Positions 6,040-12,753 of a DNA stretch of 20,477 nucleotides are shown in pieces. The stretch is from assembly GCA_036277075.1 (NCBI GenBank), contig DASUNQ010000239.1:1-20477 (forward strand), read 5' to 3'. The position numbers were made by a program, and so were the translations under genes. Every line of letters starts with the position of its first letter. Position 1 is the stretch's first letter. The DNA is from DASUNQ01 sp036277075. Its GTDB lineage: Bacteria > Acidobacteriota > Thermoanaerobaculia > Multivoradales > UBA5704. The notes under the pieces were generated by a model that had not been told where the DNA came from, did not search any database, and was given only the letters and a program-made list of their open reading frames with translations.

Positions 6040-7395
6040 ATGAGCCAGGTCGACCTCGTCGTGCGCAGCCGCCGCGCTGTGCTGCCGGAGGGAGTGCGGG
6101 CGGCGGCGGTGCACGTCGCCGGCGGGCGGATCGCGGCGGTGGCCGGCTACGACGACGTGCCGGAGGAGGCGCGGGTGCTCGAGGCGGGGGACTTCGCGCT
6201 CCTGCCGGGGCTCGTGGACACGCACGTGCACGTCAACGAGCCGGGGCGGACGGAGTGGGAGGGGTTCCGGACGGCGACGCGGGCGGCGGCGGCGGGGGGG
6301 ATCACGACGCTCGTCGACATGCCGCTCAACAGCGTGCCGGCGACCACCACGGCCGCGGCGCTCGCCGCCAAGCGCGCGGCGGCCGCGGGGCAGTGCCGGG
6401 TGGACGTGCGCTTCTGGGGCGGCGTGGTGCCCGGCAACGAGGGGGAGCTGTCGGCGCTCCGGGAGGCCGGCGCCCTCGGCTTCAAGGCGTTCCTCGTGCC
6501 CTCGGGCGTCGACGAGTTCCCGGCCGTCGGCGAGGCGGAGCTGGCACGCGCGCTGCCGATCCTCGCCGAGCTCGGCGCCCCGCTCCTCGTCCACGCCGAG
6601 CTGCCGGGACCGATCGCGGCCGCGGCGGCGCGGCTCGCCGGCGCGGACCCGCGCGCCTACTCGACCTGGCTCCTCTCGCGGCCGCCGGTGGCGGAGGTCG
6701 AGGCCGTGGAGCTGCTCGTGCTGCTGGCGCGCGCCACCGGCGCGCGCATCCACGTCGTCCACGTCGCCGCCGCCGAGGTGCTGCCGCTCCTCGCCGCCGC
6801 CCGCGCCGAAGGGCTGGCGGTGAGCGGCGAGACCTGTCCCCACTACCTGACCTTCTGCGCCGAGGAGGTGCCCGACGGCGCCACCGAGTACAAGTGCGCG
6901 CCGCCGGTCCGCGACGCCTCCGACCGCGAGGCGCTCTGGGCCGCGCTCGCGGACGGCATCCTCGCCCTCGTCGCCTCCGACCACTCGCCCAGCCCGCCGC
7001 TCATGAAGCGGCGTAGCGACGGCGACTTCATGGCGGCCTGGGGCGGCATCGCCTCGCTCCAGGTCTCCCTCCCCGCCGTCTGGACGGAGGCGCGGCGCCG
7101 CGGGCACGGGATCGCCGAACTCGCCGAGTGGATGAGCCGCGCGCCGGCGGCGCTCGCCGGGCTCGATGCGCACAAGGGGGCGATCCGCGCCGGGCTCGAC
7201 GCCGACCTCGTGGTCTTCGATCCCGAGGCCGAGCTCACGGTCGACGGCGCCCGTCTCGAGCACCGCCATCCGCTCACGCCCTACCACGGCCGGCGCCTCG
7301 CCGGCGTCGTCCGCCAGACGCTCTTGCGCGGCGAGCTGGTCTACGATGGCGGCCGCTTCGCCCAGCTGCCGACGGGAGAGCTCCTCCGCCCATGA
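6040..7395 (+). CDS. allB: Allantoinase (cyclic amidohydrolase)
   Basis: A 451-residue enzyme that opens the hydantoin ring of allantoin to give allantoate. It is an amidohydrolase TIM barrel with all binuclear-metal ligands visible: His62 and His64 (DTHVHVNEPG), the lysine to be carboxylated Lys149 (GFKAFLVPSG), His185 (LLVHAE), His241 (VHVAAAE) and Asp314 (ASDHSPS). The motifs PHYLTF and HVNEPGRTEWEGF are typical of allantoinases rather than dihydroorotases, and the purine context supports this. It is the first gene of the plus-strand operon, and its stop overlaps the next start by 4 bases (ATGA, 7392-7395). Length is normal. Confidence 0.94.
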   Translation: MSQVDLVVRSRRAVLPEGVRAAAVHVAGGRIAAVAGYDDVPEEARVLEAGDFALLPGLVDTHVHVNEPGRTEWEGFRTATRAAAAGGITTLVDMPLNSVPATTTAAALAAKRAAAAGQCRVDVRFWGGVVPGNEGELSALREAGALGFKAFLVPSGVDEFPAVGEAELARALPILAELGAPLLVHAELPGPIAAAAARLAGADPRAYSTWLLSRPPVAEVEAVELLVLLARATGARIHVVHVAAAEVLPLLAAARAEGLAVSGETCPHYLTFCAEEVPDGATEYKCAPPVRDASDREALWAALADGILALVASDHSPSPPLMKRRSDGDFMAAWGGIASLQVSLPAVWTEARRRGHGIAELAEWMSRAPAALAGLDAHKGAIRAGLDADLVVFDPEAELTVDGARLEHRHPLTPYHGRRLAGVVRQTLLRGELVYDGGRFAQLPTGELLRP

Positions 7396-8897
7396 CCGAC
7401 GCCGCGCTCCTCGACCTCGCCGCCGAGCGGCTGGGGGGCGCCGTCCTCGCCGCCAACGACGAGTTCTTCGCCGAGAAGGAGAACCTGCTGCGCGAGGCCG
7501 AGCCGGTCTTCGTGCCGGACCGCTACACCGACCGCGGCAAGTGGATGGACGGCTGGGAGACGCGCCGCCGGCGCACGCCGGGGCACGACTGGGCGATCTT
7601 ACGGCTCGGGCTGCCGGGAGTCCTCCGCCGGGTGATCGTCGACACCAGCCACTTCAAGGGCAACTACCCCGAGTCCTGCTCGCTCGACGCGCTCGCGGCG
7701 CCGGACGACGCCGATCCCGCTTGGCTCGTCTCCGATGCAGCGTCGTGGATCGAGGTCCTGCCGCGCTCGCTCCTCCAGGGGGACTTCCGCAACCAGCTCG
7801 AGGTCGCGAGCCACTGGCGCTGGACCCACCTCCGGCTCAACATCTATCCCGACGGCGGGGTCGCCCGCCTGCGGGCGCTCGGCGAGGTGATCGCCGACTG
7901 GCGCGGCGCCGAGGGCGCGGTGGACCTGGCGGCGGTCGAGCGGGGCGGCCGGGTAGTCGACGTCAGCGACCGCTTCTTCGGCACCCCCGACCGCCTCCTC
8001 CTCCCCGGCGCGCCGCGCGGCATGCACGACGGTTGGGAGACCCGCCGCCGGCGCGGCCCGGGGAACGACTGGGTGGTGGTGCGCCTCGGCGCGGAAGGGC
8101 AGGTGGAAGGAGTGGAAGTGGACACGTCGTTCTTCAAGGGGAACGCGCCGGGGAGCTGCGCGCTCTCGGGGTGCGCGAGCCCGGACGAGGTCCCGTCCGA
8201 GGAGGCCGCCTGGCGCGAGCTGCTGCCCGAAACGCCGCTTTCACCCGACACGCGGCACCGCTTCGCCGACGAGATCCGCCGCGGCGGCCCCACGACCCAC
8301 GTGCGGCTCGAGATCTTCCCGGACGGCGGCGTCGCCCGGCTGCGCGTGTTCGGCGCTCCGACGAGCGAGGGCCGCCTCGCCGCGGCCCTCCGCTGGTTGA
8401 GCTCGCTGCCGCCGGAAGAGGCCGAGTCTTCCTTCCTCACCTGCTGCGGTTCCCGTGAATGGGCGCGGCGGATGGCCGCGGCGCGGCCGTTCGCCGATCA
8501 CGAAGCGCTGCTGCACGCCGCCGACGAGGTCTGGGCCGGGCTCTCGCCCGCCGAGTGGCGCGAGGCGCTCGACAGCCACCCCCGGCTCGGCGAGCGCCCG
8601 TCCGGCGATGCGACCGAGTCCCGCTGGGCGGCGGCCGAGCAGTCCGGCGCCGCCGGCGCCGGGCGCGATACGCTGGCGCGCCTCGCCGAGGCGAACCGCC
8701 GCTACGCCGAGCGCTTCGGCTGGACCTTCGTCGTCTGCGCCGCGGGCAGGAGCGCCGAGGAGATGCTCGCCGCCTACGAAGGCCGCGGCGGCAACGATCC
8801 CCAAACCGAGCTGGGGGTCGCCGCGGAGGAGCAGCGGAAGATCACCCGCCTTCGCCTGGCGAAGCTGCTGGGAATGGAAGGGGAACGCAGCGCATGA
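7392..8897 (+). CDS. alc-uraD: Allantoicase fused to OHCU decarboxylase
   Basis: A 501-residue two-enzyme fusion. Residues 1-325 are allantoicase, built of two homologous repeats: DGWETRRRR at 53-61 with DTSHFKGN at 84-91 and IYPDGGVARLR at 151-161, then DGWETRRRR at 213-221 with DTSFFKGN and IFPDGGVARLR. This enzyme splits allantoate into urea and ureidoglycolate. Residues 335-501 are 2-oxo-4-hydroxy-4-carboxy-5-ureidoimidazoline decarboxylase, with the catalytic-histidine motif SHPRLGE (395-401), EQSGA, and FGWTFVVCAAGRS (442-454). This half makes (S)-allantoin, so the fused protein carries the steps on either side of allantoinase. The frame is open upstream, but the ATG at 7392 overlaps the allantoinase stop. 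The 3' end overlaps the next gene by 4 bases. Confidence 0.92.
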   Translation: MTDAALLDLAAERLGGAVLAANDEFFAEKENLLREAEPVFVPDRYTDRGKWMDGWETRRRRTPGHDWAILRLGLPGVLRRVIVDTSHFKGNYPESCSLDALAAPDDADPAWLVSDAASWIEVLPRSLLQGDFRNQLEVASHWRWTHLRLNIYPDGGVARLRALGEVIADWRGAEGAVDLAAVERGGRVVDVSDRFFGTPDRLLLPGAPRGMHDGWETRRRRGPGNDWVVVRLGAEGQVEGVEVDTSFFKGNAPGSCALSGCASPDEVPSEEAAWRELLPETPLSPDTRHRFADEIRRGGPTTHVRLEIFPDGGVARLRVFGAPTSEGRLAAALRWLSSLPPEEAESSFLTCCGSREWARRMAAARPFADHEALLHAADEVWAGLSPAEWREALDSHPRLGERPSGDATESRWAAAEQSGAAGAGRDTLARLAEANRRYAERFGWTFVVCAAGRSAEEMLAAYEGRGGNDPQTELGVAAEEQRKITRLRLAKLLGMEGERSA

Positions 8898-9235
8898 GCG
8901 GTCTCAGCACCCACGTCCTCGACCTCGCCTCCGGCCGCCCCGCGGCCGGCGTGCAGGTGGCGCTCGAGGCCTGGTCGGAAGGGGGGTGGGAGGTGCTCGG
9001 CACCGCCGCGACCGATCCGGACGGCCGCGTCCGCGAGCTGCTGCCCCCGGCCCGCGTCCTCGGCGTCGGCCTTTACCGCCTCACCTTCGCCGCCGGCGAC
9101 TATTTCCGCGCCCGCGGCGTCGAGAGCTTTCACCCCGAGGTGGCGGTCGTCTTCCAGGTGCGCGAGCCGGTCGCCCACCACCACGTGCCGCTGCTGCTCG
9201 CCCCGTGGGGCTACACCACCTACCGGGGCACCTGA
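8894..9235 (+). CDS. uraH: 5-hydroxyisourate hydrolase (transthyretin-like)
   Basis: A 113-residue transthyretin-related enzyme that hydrolyses 5-hydroxyisourate, the product of urate oxidase, to OHCU. The signature N-terminus LSTHVLDLASGRPA (4-17, His7), Arg45 (DGRVREL), HHHVPLLLAPWGYTTYRGT at the C-terminus with His97, and the terminal YRGT (commonly YRGS) are all present. No signal peptide is visible, so it is cytoplasmic. The ATG overlaps the upstream stop by 4 bases (8894-8897), and its own stop shares one base with the urate oxidase start (TGATG). Length is normal. Confidence 0.94.
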   Translation: MSGLSTHVLDLASGRPAAGVQVALEAWSEGGWEVLGTAATDPDGRVRELLPPARVLGVGLYRLTFAAGDYFRARGVESFHPEVAVVFQVREPVAHHHVPLLLAPWGYTTYRGT

Positions 9236-10092
9236 TGAACGTGGTCCTCGCCGACAACGGCTACGGCAAGGAGCGGGTGCGGCTGGTCAAGGTCGAGCGC
9301 GCCGGCGGCCGGCACACCCTCCGCGACCTCACCCTTTCGCTCCGCCTTTCGGGGGAGTTCACCGTCGCTCACGTCGCCGGGGACAACGCCGCGATCCTGC
9401 CCACGGACACGATGCGCAACACCGTCTACGCTCTCGCCGCCGAGGGCCCGCTCGGCGCGCCGGAGGAGTTCGCCGCGCGGCTCGCCGAGCACCTCCTGGC
9501 GAGCGGCCCCGAGGTGACGGCCGCCCGCATCGCGGTCGAGGAGCGCCCTTGGCGGCGGCTCGCGGTCGGCGGCGCGCCGCACCCGCACGCCTTCGAGGCG
9601 GCGGCCGAGCGGCACACCGCGGAGGCTTGGCGCGGGCGCGACGGCGGCTGGACCGAGGGCGGCCTCGCCGACCTCCTGCTGCTCAAGACCGCGGGCTCGG
9701 GTTTCGCCGGCTTCCGCCGCGATCGCTGGACGACCCTGCGCGAGACCGCCAACCGCATCCTCGCCACGCGCCTCGCGGCGCGCTGGCGCTACGCCGCGGC
9801 GGCGGACGGCGAGCGGCCCGACTACGCCGGCTGCCACCGCGTGGCGCGGCAGCTCCTGGTCGACACCTTCGCCGCGCACAAGAGCCGCTCGCTCCAACAC
9901 ACCCTCTACGCGATGGCGGAAGCGGTCCTCGAGGGGCTGCCCGCGCTGGCGGAGATCCACCTCGCGCTGCCGAACCTCCACCACGTCCCCTTCGATCTCG
10001 GGCCGCTCGGCCTCGAGAACCGCGACGAGGTCTTCGTCGCCCTGCCCGAGCCGCACGGGCTCATCGAGGCGACGGTGCGCCGCGCCGGCTAG
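9235..10092 (+). CDS. Urate oxidase (uricase)
   Basis: A 285-residue cofactor-free tunnelling-fold oxidase. It oxidises urate with O2 to 5-hydroxyisourate and H2O2. Key residues are Lys12 (NGYGKERVRLVKV), Thr57 (LPTDTMRNTVYAL), the SGFAGFRRDRWTTL loop, Gln221 (SLQHTLYAMAE) and Asn247-His249 (LPNLHHVPFDL). The frame is open upstream through the previous genes, but the ATG at 9235 overlaps the hydrolase stop and begins at the conserved strand. It is the last gene of the plus-strand operon. Its stop TAG sits in CTAG (10089-10092), which also encodes the stop of the convergent aldolase gene, so no intergenic terminator exists here. Confidence 0.94.
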   Translation: MNVVLADNGYGKERVRLVKVERAGGRHTLRDLTLSLRLSGEFTVAHVAGDNAAILPTDTMRNTVYALAAEGPLGAPEEFAARLAEHLLASGPEVTAARIAVEERPWRRLAVGGAPHPHAFEAAAERHTAEAWRGRDGGWTEGGLADLLLLKTAGSGFAGFRRDRWTTLRETANRILATRLAARWRYAAAADGERPDYAGCHRVARQLLVDTFAAHKSRSLQHTLYAMAEAVLEGLPALAEIHLALPNLHHVPFDLGPLGLENRDEVFVALPEPHGLIEATVRRAG

Positions 10093-11429
10093 CGCTGCGT
10101 CCGCTCGAGGATGGCGACGAACGAGCGGGTGGCGAGCGCCTCGCGCGGCAGGCCGGTGCGCGCCAGCACCTCCTCCTCGTCGAGGGCGCCGCAGCCGAGG
10201 GCGCGCAGGAAGTAGTTGAGGAGGCCCTGTCCCGTCGCGGCGTCGTCGAAGACGTCGCCCACGAGCGTCGCCTGCGCCGCCTTGGCGAGGAAGTTGCGCA
10301 GTCGCTCGGAGGCGGCGTCCAGCCCTTCAAGGAAGAAGGCGTAGACCGCGGCGTAGCGGGTCGGAAGCTGCGCCGGGTGGAGGTCCCAGCCCTGGTAGTA
10401 GCCCTGCACCAGCGAGCGCCGCACGTGGCCGTAGTGGAGGCGCCAGGCGGCGTGGACGGCGCGCAGATTCTCCTCGCTCTGCTCCGCGGTGAGCGCGCCG
10501 CCGTCGCGCGGCCGGTGCGGCGCCACCGGCAGGATGTTGGTCGAGCCGTCCGAGAGCTGGACGCCGCTGCCGGCGAGCGCCACCTGCATCACCTGCTTGG
10601 CGAAGTCGCAGGCCGGGTGGGTCATCTCCTGGTAGTGGGCGGTGATCTCGCAGAGCGCGGTGTAGTCGTAGGTGCCGAAGTGGGCGGCGGCGCAGCGGCC
10701 CTCCGCCGCCTCGACCAGGCGGCGGACGCCGGCGCGGCCCGAGGGGTCGAGGATCGACTGCGGCGTCTCGATCATCAGCTCGAGCCGCAGCGCTCCGCCG
10801 GCCAGCCCGAGCCCGCGCTCGAGGCGGCCGAGGACCTCGGCGAGCGCCGCCGGCTGCTCCGGCGCCATGACCTTGGGGAGCGTGACGACGAAGCCTTCCG
10901 GCAGCCGCCCGCCGGTGGCGCGGCAAAGCGTGGTGACGAAGAGGTCGAGGGTTCTCAGGCTGCGCGCCGCCAGCTCGGCCGAGAACGGCTTGACGCGGAT
11001 GCCGACGGCCGGCGGCAGGCTGCCGGCTTCGAGTCCGCGCGCCACCTCGCCCGCGGCGGCGGCGGCGTGGCCGTCCTCCTCGGCGTCCGGGCGCACGCCG
11101 TAGCCGTCCTCGAAGTCGATGCGGAAGTCCTCGACCGGCTCGCGCCGGAGCTTGGCGACGACGCGCGGATAGACCCGCTCCATGAGCGCGAGATCCACAG
11201 CGAGGGCGGCAGCAAAGGCGGCCGGGTGGGGAGCGTGCGCCTCGAGCGCGCGGAGGGCGACGGCGCCGAGCTTCGCGGCGGCGTCGGCGGTGAAGAGGTG
11301 AGCGCCGCCGTAAACCGTGTGCACCGCCTGGCGTCCCGCGCCTCCGGGATAGCGGCGCGCGAGGTCGCGGGCGACCTCGCCGAGGCGGGCGATGACGTCG
11401 GCGGCGCCGCCGAGCGTCGTCTCGCTCAT
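10089..11429 (-). CDS. CitE-like (HpcH/HpaI superfamily) aldolase, DUF6986 family
   Basis: A 446-residue protein of the CitE/HpcH-HpaI/malate-synthase-like TIM-barrel superfamily, matching proteins labelled DUF6986. Motifs are VHTVYGGAHLF (36-46), RIDFEDGYGVRPDAEED (103-119), VTLPKV (182-187), LELMIETPQSI (216-226), FGTYDYT (251-257) and DGSTNILPV (294-302). The Asp/Glu of DFEDGYG, Glu221 and Asp255 correspond to magnesium and substrate residues of the superfamily. The reaction is unproven. As the last gene of the xanthine dehydrogenase operon, I infer a step on glyoxylate or ureidoglycolate, for example acyl-CoA plus glyoxylate condensation or lyase action. It overlaps the FAD-subunit stop by 4 bases at its start and urate oxidase by 4 bases at its end. 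Confidence 0.82.
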   Translation of the reverse strand: MSETTLGGAADVIARLGEVARDLARRYPGGAGRQAVHTVYGGAHLFTADAAAKLGAVALRALEAHAPHPAAFAAALAVDLALMERVYPRVVAKLRREPVEDFRIDFEDGYGVRPDAEEDGHAAAAAGEVARGLEAGSLPPAVGIRVKPFSAELAARSLRTLDLFVTTLCRATGGRLPEGFVVTLPKVMAPEQPAALAEVLGRLERGLGLAGGALRLELMIETPQSILDPSGRAGVRRLVEAAEGRCAAAHFGTYDYTALCEITAHYQEMTHPACDFAKQVMQVALAGSGVQLSDGSTNILPVAPHRPRDGGALTAEQSEENLRAVHAAWRLHYGHVRRSLVQGYYQGWDLHPAQLPTRYAAVYAFFLEGLDAASERLRNFLAKAAQATLVGDVFDDAATGQGLLNYFLRALGCGALDEEEVLARTGLPREALATRSFVAILERTQR

Positions 11430-12274
11430 CGCCGCGTGCCCAGCTCCAGGAGCATCCGCCGCACCACCCGTTCGAGCGCGAAGCGGCGGTAGTCGGCGGT
11501 CGAGCGGACGTCGTCGATCGGCTCGACCTCGCCGGCCGCGACGCGCGCCACGCGCTCGGCGGTCTGGGCGCCGAGCGGCCGGCCCGCCGCCGCCTCCTCG
11601 GCGGCGCGCAAACGGAGCGGGGTAGGGGCGACGCTGCCGGCGGCAAGGCGGAGATCGGAGAGTGCGCCGTCTTCGACCTTCGCCGCCATCGCCACCACCA
11701 CCTTGCTGATCGCCTGCGCCTCGCGCGTCCCCACTTTGCGGAAGGCTTGCGCGCTCCCGGTCGCGGGCCTCGGCAGGCGGACACGGGTAAGGATCTCGCC
11801 AACGCGAAGCGCCGTCTTTCTGTACCCCACGTGAAATTCTCCGTAGGGCAGAGTGCGCGTCCCGCCTGCCCCGGCGATGACCAGTTCCGCGTCGAGCGCC
11901 AGCAGCACCGGCAACGCGTCCCCCGCCGGGCTGGCGTTGGCGACGTTGCCGCCGAGCGTGGCGCGGTTCTGGATCTGCCAGCCGCCGACGACGCGCGCCG
12001 CCTGCGCCAGCGCCGGGAAGCGCTCGCGCACCAGCGGCGAGTCGCCGAGGGCGCGGAAGGTCGTCGCGGCGCCGATCTCGATCGCGCCGTCCTTCTCGCG
12101 GATGCCCGCGAGCTCCGGGATGCGCGTCAGGTCGAGCACCCGGTCCATGCCGAGGCGACGGAGCGGGTCGGCCACCATCAGGTCGGTGCAGCCGGCGATC
12201 GGCACCAGGCTCGGATCGGCGGCGAGCGCCGCGACGGCGGCGTCGAGCGTGCGCGGCGCCGCCGCGGCGCTCAC
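11426..12274 (-). CDS. xdhB: Xanthine dehydrogenase FAD-binding subunit
   Basis: A 282-residue medium subunit of a molybdenum hydroxylase. The FAD-binding loops are PIAGCTDLMV (25-34, with Cys29 where Gly is usual) and RATLGGNVANASPAGD (104-119). The C-terminal domain of the family follows, with VGTREAQAISKV and ending RRMLLELG. It passes electrons from the 2Fe-2S clusters to FAD and then to NAD+. The start is GTG at 12274, overlapping the 2Fe-2S subunit stop as GTGA. The frame is open upstream, but those residues are an arginine/proline-rich out-of-frame shadow. By E. coli naming this is XdhB. Confidence 0.9.
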   Translation of the reverse strand: MSAAAAPRTLDAAVAALAADPSLVPIAGCTDLMVADPLRRLGMDRVLDLTRIPELAGIREKDGAIEIGAATTFRALGDSPLVRERFPALAQAARVVGGWQIQNRATLGGNVANASPAGDALPVLLALDAELVIAGAGGTRTLPYGEFHVGYRKTALRVGEILTRVRLPRPATGSAQAFRKVGTREAQAISKVVVAMAAKVEDGALSDLRLAAGSVAPTPLRLRAAEEAAAGRPLGAQTAERVARVAAGEVEPIDDVRSTADYRRFALERVVRRMLLELGTRR

Positions 12275-12753
12275 CGCGCCTTCTCCCCGGATTCGGCCGG
12301 CCCCTCCTCCACGAGCGCGCGCAGGATCCCTTCGTAGCCGGTGCAGCGGCAGAGGTTGCCGGCGAGGGCGTCGCGCACCGCCTCGACGTGCGGCCGCGCC
12401 TCGCGCTCGAGCAGCGCCCAGGCGGTGACGACGATCCCCGGCGTGCAGGCGCCGCACTGCACCCCGCCGGCGGCGACGAAGCGGTCGAGGAAGGCGCGCG
12501 CCCGCGGCTCGCCGGCGAGCGCCTCGACGGTGTCGATCCGCCGCTCGTCGCACTGCACGAGGGGGACGAGGCAGGAGAGGACGGGCTCGCCGTCGAGGAG
12601 CACGGTGCAGGCGCCGCACTCCCCTTCGCCGCACCCCTCCTTGGTGCCGGTCAGCGCCAGGCCGTCGCGCAGCACGTCGAGGAGGCGCTCCATGGGATGG
12701 CCGGTGAGCTCGGTCTCGCGGCCGTTCAAGACGGCGCGGACGGTGACGCTCAT
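12271..12753 (-). CDS. xdhC: Xanthine dehydrogenase 2Fe-2S subunit
   Basis: A 160-residue small subunit with two [2Fe-2S] domains. The plant-ferredoxin-like cluster is held by Cys41, 46, 49 and 61 (CGEGECGACT and VLSC). The helical-domain cluster is held by Cys100, 103, 135 and 137 (VQCGACTPG and LCRCTGY). No signal peptide is present. It carries electrons from the molybdenum centre to the FAD subunit. The ATG at 12753 overlaps the Mo-subunit stop by 4 bases, and the TGA at 12271 overlaps the FAD-subunit GTG. Length is normal for separate small subunits. Confidence 0.94.
   Translation of the reverse strand: MSVTVRAVLNGRETELTGHPMERLLDVLRDGLALTGTKEGCGEGECGACTVLLDGEPVLSCLVPLVQCDERRIDTVEALAGEPRARAFLDRFVAAGGVQCGACTPGIVVTAWALLEREARPHVEAVRDALAGNLCRCTGYEGILRALVEEGPAESGEKAR

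Noticed and set aside
7543..8349. DNA-level repeat between two halves of the allantoicase region
   Set aside because: The similarity is explained by the known internal duplication of the allantoicase fold, not by a recent repeat or mobile element.
10080..10100. Terminator between the convergent purine operons
   Set aside because: The genes overlap by 4 bases and no hairpin with a T-tract is present. GC-rich hairpins elsewhere in the window also lack T-tracts, so no intrinsic terminator is called.
9549..11492. A 647-codon plus-strand open frame across urate oxidase and the aldolase
   Set aside because: Out of frame with urate oxidase and antisense to the aldolase, with no recognisable domain.
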